Part shown: positions 21,276 through 28,990 of the stretch, one piece after another
Layout: every line of letters starts with the position of its first letter
Position numbering within the stretch: the stretch's first letter is position 1
Origin: an uncultured Coriobacteriaceae bacterium
GTDB taxonomy: Bacteria; Actinomycetota; Coriobacteriia; Coriobacteriales; Atopobiaceae
Assembly (NCBI GenBank): GCA_902777325.1
Contig: CACYTH010000012.1
Span: 1-64,000 of the forward strand
Reading direction: 5' to 3'
Length of the DNA: 64,000 nt
The notes under the pieces: model-generated
Databases searched by the model: none
Seen by the model: the letters and a program-made list of their open reading frames with translations, nothing else
Told to the model about the DNA's origin: nothing
Position numbers and translations under genes: made by a program

Positions 21276-22184
21276 ATGACCAAGATCGATGTGTTTGCCC
21301 ATGTGCTGCCGGAGCGCTTCTACGCAAGGATGCGTGAGGTCGAGCCGGCGATTCCGGAGCGCTACGCCTTCTTCAACAACCCGGTGCTGACCGACATGGA
21401 CCTGCGCCGCTCGCATTGGGATGGCGAGACGCGCCAGGTGATCAGCCACGTGAACGCGCTGCCCGAGGACTACGTCGGACCGGAGGAGGCCGCCGAGCTC
21501 TGCCAGATGGCAAACGACGAGCTTCTGGAGATGCTGCGCGCAAACCGCGACATGTTCGAGGCCGCCGTGCTCATGGTGCCCATGAACAACATCGACGAGG
21601 CCGTGCGCATCGTGCGCGAGCAGGTTGCCGGCGACCCGGACGTGGTGGGCGTGCAGATCTTCACTCGTGCCCTAGGCAAGAGCATCGCCGACCCAGACTT
21701 CCGCCCGCTCTTTGCGGCGCTTGCCGAGGTTGGTGCCCCTGCGTGGCTACATCCCGTCTTTGACCTGCGCAAGCCCGACAACAACCTGGTCTTCAGCTGG
21801 GAGTACGAGCTCACCCAGGCCATGCTGCAGATGGTGCAGGCGGGGCTTCTGCAGGAGTTCCCAGATCTCAAGGTCATCTGCCATCACGCGGGCGGCATGG
21901 TGCCCTTCTTCGCGGGCCGCGTCGACCGTATCCTGCCGGCTGACCAGGCTGCCGACATGCGCAAGTTCTACGTGGACACGGCTATTCTGGGCAACCCCCG
22001 CGCGCTCGACCTCGCGGTCGACTACTACGGTGCCGACCACGTGGTCTTTGGCACCGACGCGCCGCTGGGCATCCTGCCTGCGGGTGCCACGGCCGAGATC
22101 CTCGCCGCCATCGACGACATGCACATCACCGGCGAGCAGCGCCAGGCCATCTGGGCCGACAACTATCGCCGCCTCGTCGGCTGA
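21276..22184 (+). CDS. Amidohydrolase family protein (ACMSD-like)
   Basis: A 302-residue TIM-barrel metal-dependent hydrolase/decarboxylase of the amidohydrolase_2 family (aminocarboxymuconate-semialdehyde decarboxylase and resorcylate decarboxylase relatives). Metal-site elements seen are His in FAHVLP, His in WLHPVFD, HHAGGMVPFF, and Asp in FGTDAPLG. The N-terminal H-x-H of the family reads DVFAHVLP, so its first His is Phe. The ATG at 21276 follows GGGGGAAGTC; the longer frame upstream overlaps the TetR gene and palindrome. It sits 60 nt before a tandem-ABM gene and both are probably co-transcribed. Substrate unknown, possibly an aromatic acid. Confidence 0.85.
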   Translation: MTKIDVFAHVLPERFYARMREVEPAIPERYAFFNNPVLTDMDLRRSHWDGETRQVISHVNALPEDYVGPEEAAELCQMANDELLEMLRANRDMFEAAVLMVPMNNIDEAVRIVREQVAGDPDVVGVQIFTRALGKSIADPDFRPLFAALAEVGAPAWLHPVFDLRKPDNNLVFSWEYELTQAMLQMVQAGLLQEFPDLKVICHHAGGMVPFFAGRVDRILPADQAADMRKFYVDTAILGNPRALDLAVDYYGADHVVFGTDAPLGILPAGATAEILAAIDDMHITGEQRQAIWADNYRRLVG

Positions 22185-22198
22185 CGCATCCCGCGCAT

Positions 22199-22212
22199 TG
22201 CAAACGGTTCCA
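22199..22212. promoter_or_regulatory. cre-like 14-mer, weak candidate
   Basis: TGCAAACGGTTCCA fits the degenerate LacI/CcpA cre pattern TGnAAnCGnnnnCA and lies between two co-oriented genes. It is much less symmetrical than the LacI sites near 51.4 kb and could be chance. Confidence 0.2.
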
Positions 22213-22244
22213 AGCAGCAGAGTTTACGAGAGAAGGAGAGCACC

Positions 22245-22886
22245 ATGATCACCCGTCTGTTTAGGCTCGAACGCGACATGGCATACGAGGAGGCCTTCAA
22301 CGAGGTCGGCTCGCACAACCTCACCACGTCCATCAAGGTCGAGCCGGGCACGCTGGCCATGTACAGTACCCATGTGCCCGACGACCCCAAGACCTGCTAC
22401 GTCTTTGAGGTCTACGCCGACGACGATGCCTACAACGTGCATGCGGCCTCCGAGCAGTTTGGTGCCTTTGTCCAGATGGCTGGCAAGGTGCTGACGGGCC
22501 GCGCGGTGTTCCCTGTCACGCCGCGCCTCATGCTGGAGAAGCCCGAGCCGCTCTTTGTGGACGGCCCCAACCAGATCGAGCCGCACCTTGTCTTTGTCGA
22601 CGTCAAGCCTGGCAACGACGAGGCGTTTCTCGCAGCCATCACCGCCAACATGCGCAAGGCCATCGAGGAGGAGCCGGGCGTGCTGGTGATGTACGCCACC
22701 ACGCTGGCTGACGACCCCAACCGCTGGGTGTTCTGGGAGGTCTATGCCAGTGCCGAGGCCTACGCCGCCCACCGCGACGCCCAGCACTTCAAGGACTACA
22801 TCGCCGCGACCGAGGACATCGTCGCCGGCAAGGAGTTCTTCGTGCTCACGGCCGACACGCTCGTCAACAAGGGCTCGCTCCACTAA
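22245..22886 (+). CDS. Tandem antibiotic-biosynthesis-monooxygenase (ABM) domain protein
   Basis: 213 residues made of two similar ABM/dimeric alpha-beta-barrel repeats. The first spans about 1-100 (EPGTLAMYSTHVPDDPKTCY, VFEVYADDDAYNVH) and the second about 110-205 (EPGVLVMYATTLADDPNRWV, WEVYASAEAYAAHR). Single-domain relatives dimerise to form the barrel, so this is an internal duplication acting as one chain. Members include quinol monooxygenases and heme-degrading enzymes, but many have no known activity. AGAAGGAGAGCACC precedes the ATG. It follows the amidohydrolase in the same direction, suggesting a small catabolic unit acting on an aromatic or quinone-like compound (inference). Confidence 0.85.
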   Translation: MITRLFRLERDMAYEEAFNEVGSHNLTTSIKVEPGTLAMYSTHVPDDPKTCYVFEVYADDDAYNVHAASEQFGAFVQMAGKVLTGRAVFPVTPRLMLEKPEPLFVDGPNQIEPHLVFVDVKPGNDEAFLAAITANMRKAIEEEPGVLVMYATTLADDPNRWVFWEVYASAEAYAAHRDAQHFKDYIAATEDIVAGKEFFVLTADTLVNKGSLH

Positions 22887-22991
22887 CGCATACCTGCACA
22901 AAAGCAGACGGAGCGCTGCCGTGTCTGCCATTGTGGGCATCTCCAAAACCAGCTAAGCTTTTACGGTTAGGGATGGGGATTCGCACAGTGG

Positions 22992-23792
22992 ATGAGGGAC
23001 ATGGCAGCGCTTTTCTTTGACGTCGACGGTACGCTCATCGACAGCTATCACAACAATCGGCGCCCTTCCGAGGCGCTGCGTGCGGAGCTTGCGCGCGTGC
23101 AGGGGCTTGGCCACAAGATCTTTCTGTCGAGCGGCCGGCCGCGCCTGCTGCTGACGCGGGAGCTCCTGGAGCCTGGCTTTGACGGCCTTGTGCTGCTCAA
23201 CGGCGGCTATGTGGAGATGGGCGGCGAGTCGCTCTACGAGGAGCGCATGGACCTCGAGCTGGCGCATGGGGTCATCGACTTTTTGGAGGAGCTCGGCACC
23301 GAGTACCTCATCGCCTGTGCGCGCAACATCTACACGCTGCCAACCAACCGTGCCATGCGGGAGTTCTTCTCCGGAGGCGGGCATGGTGACATCTTTACCT
23401 ACGAGTTTGACGTGGACCAGGTGCTGCCGCAGGCCATCAAGATGGAGACGCTGATACCCACCGAGGAGCGTCCGGCCGTGACGGCCCGGGTGGCCGAGGT
23501 GCTGGGGCCTAAGATCAGCTGCGATGGCCACGGGGGAGAGGGCACCTTCGAGCTCTACCCGACGGCCATCTCCAAGGCAAAGGGCATCGGCGTGGTTCTG
23601 GAGCGGTTGGGGCTCTCCGTGGAGGATGCCTACGCCTTTGGCGATGGCACCAACGACCTGGAGATGATCCGCTACTGCGGCTGCGGTGTGGCCATGGGCA
23701 ATGCCGAGGACGTGGTCAAGGACGCGGCGGACATCGTCTGCGCGCCCGTGTGGGAGGACGGCCTGGCCCAGGTCCTCCGCGAGCTCTTCTAG
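22992..23792 (+). CDS. HAD superfamily hydrolase (Cof-type)
   Basis: A 266-residue Cof-type HAD phosphatase. Motif I is FFDVDGTLID, motif II lies in IFLSSGRPRLLL, the conserved Lys in AISKAKGIGVVL and motif IV in AFGDGTNDLEMI. The large cap domain between motifs II and III is typical of the Cof class, which dephosphorylates sugar phosphates, flavin or PLP. Substrate cannot be read. Start codon is uncertain: ATG at 22992 or ATG at 23001 (MAALFFDVDG), neither with an ideal Shine-Dalgarno. The next gene starts 4 nt after the stop, so the two are co-translated. Confidence 0.92.
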   Translation: MRDMAALFFDVDGTLIDSYHNNRRPSEALRAELARVQGLGHKIFLSSGRPRLLLTRELLEPGFDGLVLLNGGYVEMGGESLYEERMDLELAHGVIDFLEELGTEYLIACARNIYTLPTNRAMREFFSGGGHGDIFTYEFDVDQVLPQAIKMETLIPTEERPAVTARVAEVLGPKISCDGHGGEGTFELYPTAISKAKGIGVVLERLGLSVEDAYAFGDGTNDLEMIRYCGCGVAMGNAEDVVKDAADIVCAPVWEDGLAQVLRELF

Positions 23793-23796
23793 CCAG

Positions 23797-24903
23797 ATGA
23801 GGGCGGACGGCAAGACAGACCGTGGTACGGGAGCGCGTCTCGCCGTCTCCGCTGTGCTTCTGGCTGCCTGTCCTGCGCTGATGGCGCTCTTCTCGCGCTG
23901 GGGCGACGTCCTCTTTCCCGCCTATCGGAACCTCTCCAAGGCGTGGCTCGACCTTCTGGCCACCCTGACGGGCATGGTGCCGTTTGCCCTCTGGGACTTT
24001 CTGGTGGTGGCGCTTGTCGTTGCGGCGGTGGTCACGCTAGTCAGGTGCCTGTGCGGCCGCGGGCGGCTGCTCGCATGGCTCTCCTGGGTGGCCCTTGTCG
24101 GTGCGTGGACGCTCTTCTCGTTTGTGGCGGGCTGGGCGCTCAACCACTACGCACCGCCTTTGGCTGGCGAGCTGGGCCTGGAGGTGCGGGAGTATTCCAC
24201 CGACGAGCTGGTTGCCGCAACCGAGCACTACCTGCGGGAGGCGGCTTCGCTGGCGCCCGAGGTGCCGCGCAATGGCGACGGCTCCCTTACCGAGCAGGAC
24301 TTCTACGAGCTCGCGCGCATTGCCGGCGCATCGTATGCGGGTCTTGCGCAGGGCCAACCCATCTTTGCCGGCTCGACGCGTCCGGTGAAGGCGCTGCTCC
24401 TGTACGGCGAGCCGCTGCTCTACAGCGGGCATACGGGCATCTTCTGGGCGCCGACGGGGGAGTCGGGCGTGCCGCTCAACGACCCGCCGGCCGACCTGCC
24501 CTTTATCATGTGCCACGAGGCGGCCCATCGGCTGGGCTTGGCCGGCGAGCAGGAGGCCAACTTTGCCGCCTACCTCGCCTGCTCGTCAAGCGACGATGTG
24601 CGCCTGCGCTATTCCGGTTCCTACAACGCCTTCGTGTACTGCTGGAACGCGCTCTATGCGGCGGATGGCGAGCGTGCCGTGCAGCTGCTGCAGGATGCGG
24701 CGGAAGGCGACGTGGGGGAGGGGGTCGCGCTCGTGTGGGCGGACCGCCTGGCAACCCACGAGGCCTATGACGCCTACGAGGGCACCTTCGAGAAGGTGGG
24801 CGCCACCGTCAACGACACGTACCTCAAGAGCTTTGGCGAGAGCTCCGGCGTGAGGTCCTATGGGCTTGTGGTCGACCTGCTCATCGCGTGGCAGCAGCAG
24901 TAG
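23797..24903 (+). CDS. DUF3810 family membrane protein with HExxH motif
   Basis: 368 residues. Three N-terminal membrane segments (about 14-32, 56-85 and 88-110), then an extracytoplasmic or cytoplasmic globular domain with MCHEAAHRLGLAGEQEAN, an HExxH zinc-protease-like motif with a downstream Glu. This matches the DUF3810 family, considered peptidase-like but without a proven substrate. The ATG at 23797 follows the HAD stop by 4 nt; the longer frame overlaps that gene. It converges on the serine acetyltransferase gene with only 6 nt between stops, so there is no room for a terminator between them. Confidence 0.85.
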   Translation: MRADGKTDRGTGARLAVSAVLLAACPALMALFSRWGDVLFPAYRNLSKAWLDLLATLTGMVPFALWDFLVVALVVAAVVTLVRCLCGRGRLLAWLSWVALVGAWTLFSFVAGWALNHYAPPLAGELGLEVREYSTDELVAATEHYLREAASLAPEVPRNGDGSLTEQDFYELARIAGASYAGLAQGQPIFAGSTRPVKALLLYGEPLLYSGHTGIFWAPTGESGVPLNDPPADLPFIMCHEAAHRLGLAGEQEANFAAYLACSSSDDVRLRYSGSYNAFVYCWNALYAADGERAVQLLQDAAEGDVGEGVALVWADRLATHEAYDAYEGTFEKVGATVNDTYLKSFGESSGVRSYGLVVDLLIAWQQQ

Positions 24904-24909
24904 CGGGCC

Positions 24910-25827
24910 CTAGATCTGGTAGCACCAGACGGGCTCGGGACTGCCAAACTGGCGGATGACGATCTCCTGGTCCTTGACGAAGACGCGGCCGTTCTCGGGC
25001 ACGGACTCCACCACAAAGGCGCTGCCGCCGATGACCGAGCCAGAGCCGATGTAGGTGTTGCCGCCCAGCACGCTGGCGTTGGAGTAGACGGTCACGTAGT
25101 CGCCCAGCGTGGGGTGACGCTTGGTGCCGGAGAGCGCCTGGCCCTTGCGGGTCGAGGTGGCGCCCAGTGTGACGCCCTGGTAGATCTTGCCGTGGGTGCC
25201 GATCTCGGTGGTCTCGCCAATGACCACACCCGTGCCGTGGTCGATGAAGAAGTACTCGCCGATGGTGGCGCCGGGGTGGATGTCGATGCCCGTCTCGCTG
25301 TGGGCCTTCTCGCTCATCAGGCGCGGGATGAGGGGCACGCCCTGTACGTAGAGCTCGTGGGCGATGCGGTGCACAAAGATGGCGCGCAGGCCGGGGTAGC
25401 AGAGGATGACCTCCTCGCGGCTGTGGGCTGCCGGGTCGCCCTCGAAGGCCGCCTCGGCGTCCTTGAGGATGAGGCGCTGGATGCGCGGCAGCGCGGCGAC
25501 AAACGCGTCGGCGACGGTGGTTGCACGCTCGCGGGCCACCTCCTCGTCGAGGTTGCAGTCATCGTAGAGCAGGGCGCGGAAGACCTGGTCGCCCAGCACG
25601 CGCTCGATGCGCAGCAGGCGCTCTTCCACGAGGTTCTCGCTACTCACGCCGGCGAGCGTCTCGTCGTCAAAGTAGCCCGGGAACATGAGGCTGCGTATCT
25701 CGTTGAGCAGCTGGTAGATGATGGCGCGACGCGGGAAGACGCGCTTGTGCTCGCGGATGAAGTCGTTCTGGGCGTCGTAGCCGCTCATGATGGAGGCGGC
25801 GCGCTCCTTGAGGCTCGTGGACTGCAT
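24910..25827 (-). CDS. cysE: Serine O-acetyltransferase
   Basis: Transfers acetyl from acetyl-CoA to serine, the first step of cysteine synthesis. The 305-residue chain has a helical N-terminal half and a left-handed beta-helix of hexapeptide repeats. The catalytic/acceptor motif is intact: GIDIHPGATIGEYFFIDHG, followed by GVVIGETTEIG, KIYQGVTLGA and YVTVYSNASVLGG. This longer form (over 300 residues) is the EpsC/SrpH-like subgroup found in many anaerobes. No cysK is adjacent in the window. The upstream region holds a run of ten G residues about 95 nt before the start. Confidence 0.92.
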   Translation of the reverse strand: MQSTSLKERAASIMSGYDAQNDFIREHKRVFPRRAIIYQLLNEIRSLMFPGYFDDETLAGVSSENLVEERLLRIERVLGDQVFRALLYDDCNLDEEVARERATTVADAFVAALPRIQRLILKDAEAAFEGDPAAHSREEVILCYPGLRAIFVHRIAHELYVQGVPLIPRLMSEKAHSETGIDIHPGATIGEYFFIDHGTGVVIGETTEIGTHGKIYQGVTLGATSTRKGQALSGTKRHPTLGDYVTVYSNASVLGGNTYIGSGSVIGGSAFVVESVPENGRVFVKDQEIVIRQFGSPEPVWCYQI

Positions 25828-26133
25828 GGCTCTCCCTGCATGCCGGACGGTTTGGAGAACTATATCCTAGCAGATTACAAGGAATTAACCGTTGCAGGTT
25901 GGTATCGGCTTGGCGAGTCTGGGGGGGGGGAGTGACTCTTCTCGGCATGCCTTCCGCCCCATCTCTAAATGAGTGACAGCAGACAGCATAAGAAATACAA
26001 CATCTGCTCCGTAAAAGCAGCCGTTCGCAAAAAGGAGCGAGAATTCCTCAAAATGTTTCGAAATTGTTACGTACACTGTCCAGCGCTACTCGGATGCCCT
26101 CAAAAGGGCCATCGCACAAGGAGGAATGACAGA
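25828..26133. promoter_or_regulatory. Divergent intergenic region between cysE and the C69 peptidase gene
   Basis: 306 nt between diverging genes, with a G10 homopolymer at 25921-25930 and an AT-richer stretch (about 25965-26075) likely to hold the peptidase promoter. No confident -10/-35 pair was assigned. The AAGGAGG at 26119 is the peptidase ribosome-binding site. Confidence 0.5.
25921..25930. repeat. G10 homopolymer tract in a divergent promoter region
   Basis: Ten consecutive G residues between cysE (minus) and the secreted peptidase gene (plus). Tracts like this can change length by slippage and alter promoter spacing; they are also prone to sequencing error. Confidence 0.9.
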
Positions 26134-28062
26134 ATGTACGGACATCACCGGTTCTCGGAAGCCGCCAAGGCGCTCATTGTCGCAGCTACGGCAACCTCTC
26201 TCGTTGCCATGCCGACCACGGCGCTCGCCTGCACGCAGGTGTACATGGGGCCTGAGCTCACCGCAACGGGCGAGACCATCTACGGGCGCTCCGAGGACGC
26301 GGCAAACCGCTACCTCAAGGAGTTTGGCGTCCAGCCGCGCACCGACGGCAAGACGTATTGGAGCGGGGAGAACGGCCCCGACCAGGATCCGGCCATCAAC
26401 TTCACGCGCACCTCTCCCGGCGCAACCTACCGCTACACCTTCGTGCGCGACCTGCCCGAGGACTGGGACGGTGCGGAGAAGCCGTACTCCGAGGCTGGCA
26501 CTAACGAGTGCGGCGTAAGCGTGGACGCAACCCTCACCACCGCCTGCAACGACGCCATCTTTGAGGCGGACCCGCTGCTGGACAACGGCATCGGCGAGTA
26601 CAGCGTGACCGACGTCATCCTCTCCGAGGCGTCCACTGCGCGCGAGGGCGTCGAGCTTCTGGGCTCCATCATCGACGAGCAGGGCTCGCAGGACTGCAAC
26701 CAGATCTGGATCGCCGACGCAAACGAGGTCTGGAACTTCCAGCAGCTCTCCGGCCACCAGTGGATCGCCGTGCGCATGGCCTCCGACACCGCCTCGCTCA
26801 ACCCCAACATGAGCAACCTCCAGTTTGCCGTCGACCTCGACGACTCTGAGACCTGCCTGCATTCCGCCGATCTCGTTGCCGTTGCCGAGAAGGCGGGCAC
26901 GCTCGTCAAGGACGACAAGGGTGCGGTCAACGTCGCCAAGAGCTATGGCCTCGAGGACGAGGGCGCCGGTCAGGACACCCGCTACGTGCAGGGCCACAAG
27001 TTCTTTGGCCAGGACCTCAAGGCGGGCACCGACTACACCCTCGACGAGGATGGCGCCGTTGACACCATCGCCGACCCGCAGCTCTTCTTCAAGCCCGTTC
27101 GCTCCGACTACAGCCTGTTCGAGATGCTGCGCTCCGTGGCCGCCCGCGGCGAGGGCACGGACGTGGATGCCAATGCAAACGACAAGCTCTATGCCATCGG
27201 CAACAACCGCACGGTGGAGTGCCACATCTTCGAGACCCGCGCCGGCCTTGATCCGGACATCGCCACCATCCAGTGGGAGGCCCTGTCGCGCGGCGAGTTC
27301 AGCGTGTATGTGCCTAGCTACTCCGCCCTGCTGACGCAGGTCGACCCCGAGCTGTATCCGAGCCACGAGGAGTTTGACTCCGCGCATGTGGGCAACGAGA
27401 ACGAGTTCGAGCGCGACGACGAGGGCAACCGCGTCTACAAGGACGAGCTGATTGCCGAGAACGAGGCTCTGGCCATGCAGGACAGCGGCAGCAAGTCGCT
27501 CGCTTATCTCTTCATGGACCTCAACACGCTCTCCTACAACCATCGCGGCGATGTGGCCGATGGCGTGCATGCCTATCTCGACGCACTGCAGAAGGAGATC
27601 ATCTCCCAGCAGGAGCAGGTCGACGCCAAGATGCAGCAGATCACTGACGGCACCCAGCGCATCGCCTTTGCCAACGAGGCCCACGCAGAGGCGTCGCGCG
27701 AGGTGTACGAGCGCAGCAACGCCCTTCTGGGTGAGGTGCGCTCCTATCTCGAGGCCGGCGACTTCTCCGCGCCTTTTGCTCCCTCTGGCCTGAACGAGGA
27801 TGGCACGCTTTCCGAGCCGCTTGCCTACGCCGAGTACATGGCTGAGTTCGACGCCGAGGCCGCTGCCGCCGACGTCGTCGAGCCGGTCGAGGAGGTCCAG
27901 GCTGAGGCTGATGCCGAGGCCGAGGCCGAGACCGAGGCCGAGGCCGAGACCGAGGCCGAGGCCGAGGCCACCCAGGACGAGGGCGGCATCCACGGCCTTG
28001 ACCTAATCGGCTTCTTGGCTGCCTTCGCCGCGCTGATCGGTTTCTCCAAGAAGAACAAGTAG
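26134..28062 (+). CDS. Secreted C69 family dipeptidase with Ala/Glu-rich tail and C-terminal membrane anchor
   Basis: A 642-residue N-terminal-nucleophile peptidase (PepD/C69). A signal peptide (KALIVAATATSLVAMPTTAL) ends in ALA just before CTQVYMGPELTATG; the Cys that starts the mature chain is the family nucleophile, so signal cleavage would also activate it. The body holds NECGVSVDAT and WIADANEVWNFQ motifs of the family. After about residue 585 comes a low-complexity A-E-T repeat, then a hydrophobic helix (LIGFLAAFAALIGF) and SKKNK, which resembles a cell-wall/membrane anchor without an LPxTG. Start at 26134 is chosen from AAGGAGG with 8-nt spacing. Followed by a terminator, so monocistronic. 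Likely cleaves dipeptides at the cell surface. Confidence 0.92.
   Translation: MYGHHRFSEAAKALIVAATATSLVAMPTTALACTQVYMGPELTATGETIYGRSEDAANRYLKEFGVQPRTDGKTYWSGENGPDQDPAINFTRTSPGATYRYTFVRDLPEDWDGAEKPYSEAGTNECGVSVDATLTTACNDAIFEADPLLDNGIGEYSVTDVILSEASTAREGVELLGSIIDEQGSQDCNQIWIADANEVWNFQQLSGHQWIAVRMASDTASLNPNMSNLQFAVDLDDSETCLHSADLVAVAEKAGTLVKDDKGAVNVAKSYGLEDEGAGQDTRYVQGHKFFGQDLKAGTDYTLDEDGAVDTIADPQLFFKPVRSDYSLFEMLRSVAARGEGTDVDANANDKLYAIGNNRTVECHIFETRAGLDPDIATIQWEALSRGEFSVYVPSYSALLTQVDPELYPSHEEFDSAHVGNENEFERDDEGNRVYKDELIAENEALAMQDSGSKSLAYLFMDLNTLSYNHRGDVADGVHAYLDALQKEIISQQEQVDAKMQQITDGTQRIAFANEAHAEASREVYERSNALLGEVRSYLEAGDFSAPFAPSGLNEDGTLSEPLAYAEYMAEFDAEAAAADVVEPVEEVQAEADAEAEAETEAEAETEAEAEATQDEGGIHGLDLIGFLAAFAALIGFSKKNK
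27897..27969 (+). repeat. Coding repeat, GAGGCCGAG units (Ala-Glu/Thr-Glu)
   Basis: Imperfect 6- and 18-nt repetition of GAGGCC with GAGACC variants encodes the A-E-A-E-T-E spacer of the peptidase. The translated stretch is a flexible, acidic wall-spanning linker. Copy number could vary between strains. Confidence 0.85.
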
Positions 28063-28094
28063 TCTCGCAGCCACAGCGAACTCTGTGTGACAAG

Positions 28095-28134
28095 CGCTGC
28101 CCCTCCCGTCCGAGAGGGGCAGCGTTCTTTTGCC
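28095..28134 (+). terminator. Intrinsic terminator after the C69 peptidase gene
   Basis: Perfect arms CGCTGCCCCTC (28095-28105) and GAGGGGCAGCG (28114-28124), 8-nt loop, followed by TTCTTTT. Confidence 0.9.
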
Positions 28135-28316
28135 GGTGTTCACGTAGGTGTCCTCACGTGGGCCGTTGCTTTTGTCCGTTTGTGGCGATTGTTTGATGGT
28201 GAGACAAGCGGTCCTTCAGGCGACTATCAATTAACGACTCGGTGAGGGAGCCATCCGATGGCAAGGGCGCCGAGCCGAAGGCGGAACAAAGGGGCAAACA
28301 AAGTTCCCGTTTCGCG

Positions 28317-28344
28317 TTGACAGCAAGAAACAGATTGGTAACAT
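28317..28344 (+). promoter_or_regulatory. Sigma-70-type promoter for the 47-aa gene
   Basis: TTGACA at 28317-28322 and TAACAT at 28339-28344 are separated by 16 bp. This is the best promoter match in the window. Transcription would start near 28351, giving a leader of about 43 nt. The rest of the 28063-28393 gap beyond the peptidase terminator shows no other clear feature. Confidence 0.7.
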
Positions 28345-28349
28345 AGGAA

Positions 28350-28374
28350 GCGAAATATTACAAAATTGTTTCGC
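28350..28374. promoter_or_regulatory. Imperfect palindrome at the start site of the 47-aa gene
   Basis: GCGAAA (28350-28355) and TTTCGC (28369-28374) are mirrored around an AT-rich centre, at the predicted transcription start. It could be an operator or a short 5'-leader hairpin. Confidence 0.35.
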
Positions 28375-28393
28375 GGTGCTTGGAGGAACGGAC

Positions 28394-28537
28394 ATGGGCG
28401 CACTGTACATCATTGGGGCACTGGCTCTGGCGGGTATCGTTGAGGAAGTCTTCGCTGCTCTGAGCGGCAACGCGAAGGTTGGCAACTACGACTATCACTT
28501 TGCCACCGGCGTTGGTGCGGTCTTCGGCACGCGATAA
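28394..28537 (+). CDS. Small hydrophobic protein of 47 residues, unknown function
   Basis: ATG at 28394 follows GGAGG with 7-nt spacing, and the frame ends in TAA at 28535-28537. The product begins MGALYIIGALALAGIVEEV, a hydrophobic N-terminal half that could lie in or on the membrane, and ends with a polar and Gly-rich part (SGNAKVGNYDYHFATG, VGAVFGTR). A consensus promoter lies upstream and a strong terminator 27 nt downstream, so it is a complete stand-alone gene. No family was recognised. Possible roles are a small membrane regulator, a toxin-like peptide or a signalling peptide; none is supported further. Existence of the gene is well supported by its signals; function is not. Confidence 0.7.
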   Translation: MGALYIIGALALAGIVEEVFAALSGNAKVGNYDYHFATGVGAVFGTR

Positions 28538-28563
28538 CGCAACTCACATAGCGAGTGACTCGG

Positions 28564-28592
28564 AGAGCGGGGCATGAGCCCCGCTCTTTTTC
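28564..28592 (+). terminator. Intrinsic terminator after the 47-aa gene
   Basis: AGAGCGGGG (28564-28572) pairs with CCCCGCTCT (28579-28587) around a 6-nt loop and is followed by TTTTTCT. Confidence 0.93.
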
Positions 28593-28990
28593 TATCGATC
28601 TGCTTCCCCGTAGTTTGGTTACCCTGTGGAGCGAATGTGAATCATACTATGCAAAGAGATGTTTAAAAATGAGATAATAAACACTAATTTGGAACTGATA
28701 TCATTCTGAGAAGTACCTGATAGAAGCGGTAGTAAAGCAATACGACGAGTTTAGGAGTAGGTATAGACCAGCTTGAGACCATAAGATCTATGCAATTTGG
28801 CAAATAACGAGTATCGGATATAGTAAAGCCAAGAAGCCACTCCTACACCGGTCGTGGAGCAGGGGCGGATAACGGACGAATGGCAAGTCACGCGTAGCTG
28901 TCTCCGTCTGCGCCTGGCCTCTTCCAATACATCGCATGTCAAGCACACCCTACGGTGCGCGCGAGCATGCAACGACGGAAGGTGGCACCC
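28593..28990. other. AT-richer intergenic stretch, no gene seen
   Basis: About 400 nt between a terminator and the ornithine-cyclodeaminase-family gene, with clearly lower GC than the neighbouring genes, especially 28640-28830. It has several TATAAT-like hexamers but no clear coding frame on either strand. It may be a promoter region or the remains of an acquired segment. Confidence 0.5.

Noticed and set aside
22199-22212. Catabolite-control cre site controlling the ABM gene
   Set aside because: It fits only the degenerate pattern and is not symmetrical; listed only as a weak candidate.
26086-27993. Long 635-codon open frame on the minus strand opposite the C69 peptidase
   Set aside because: It is low-complexity (Gly/Leu, Val/Ala-rich) and mirrors the high-GC codon use of the real gene; the plus strand has signal peptide, catalytic Cys, ribosome-binding site and terminator.
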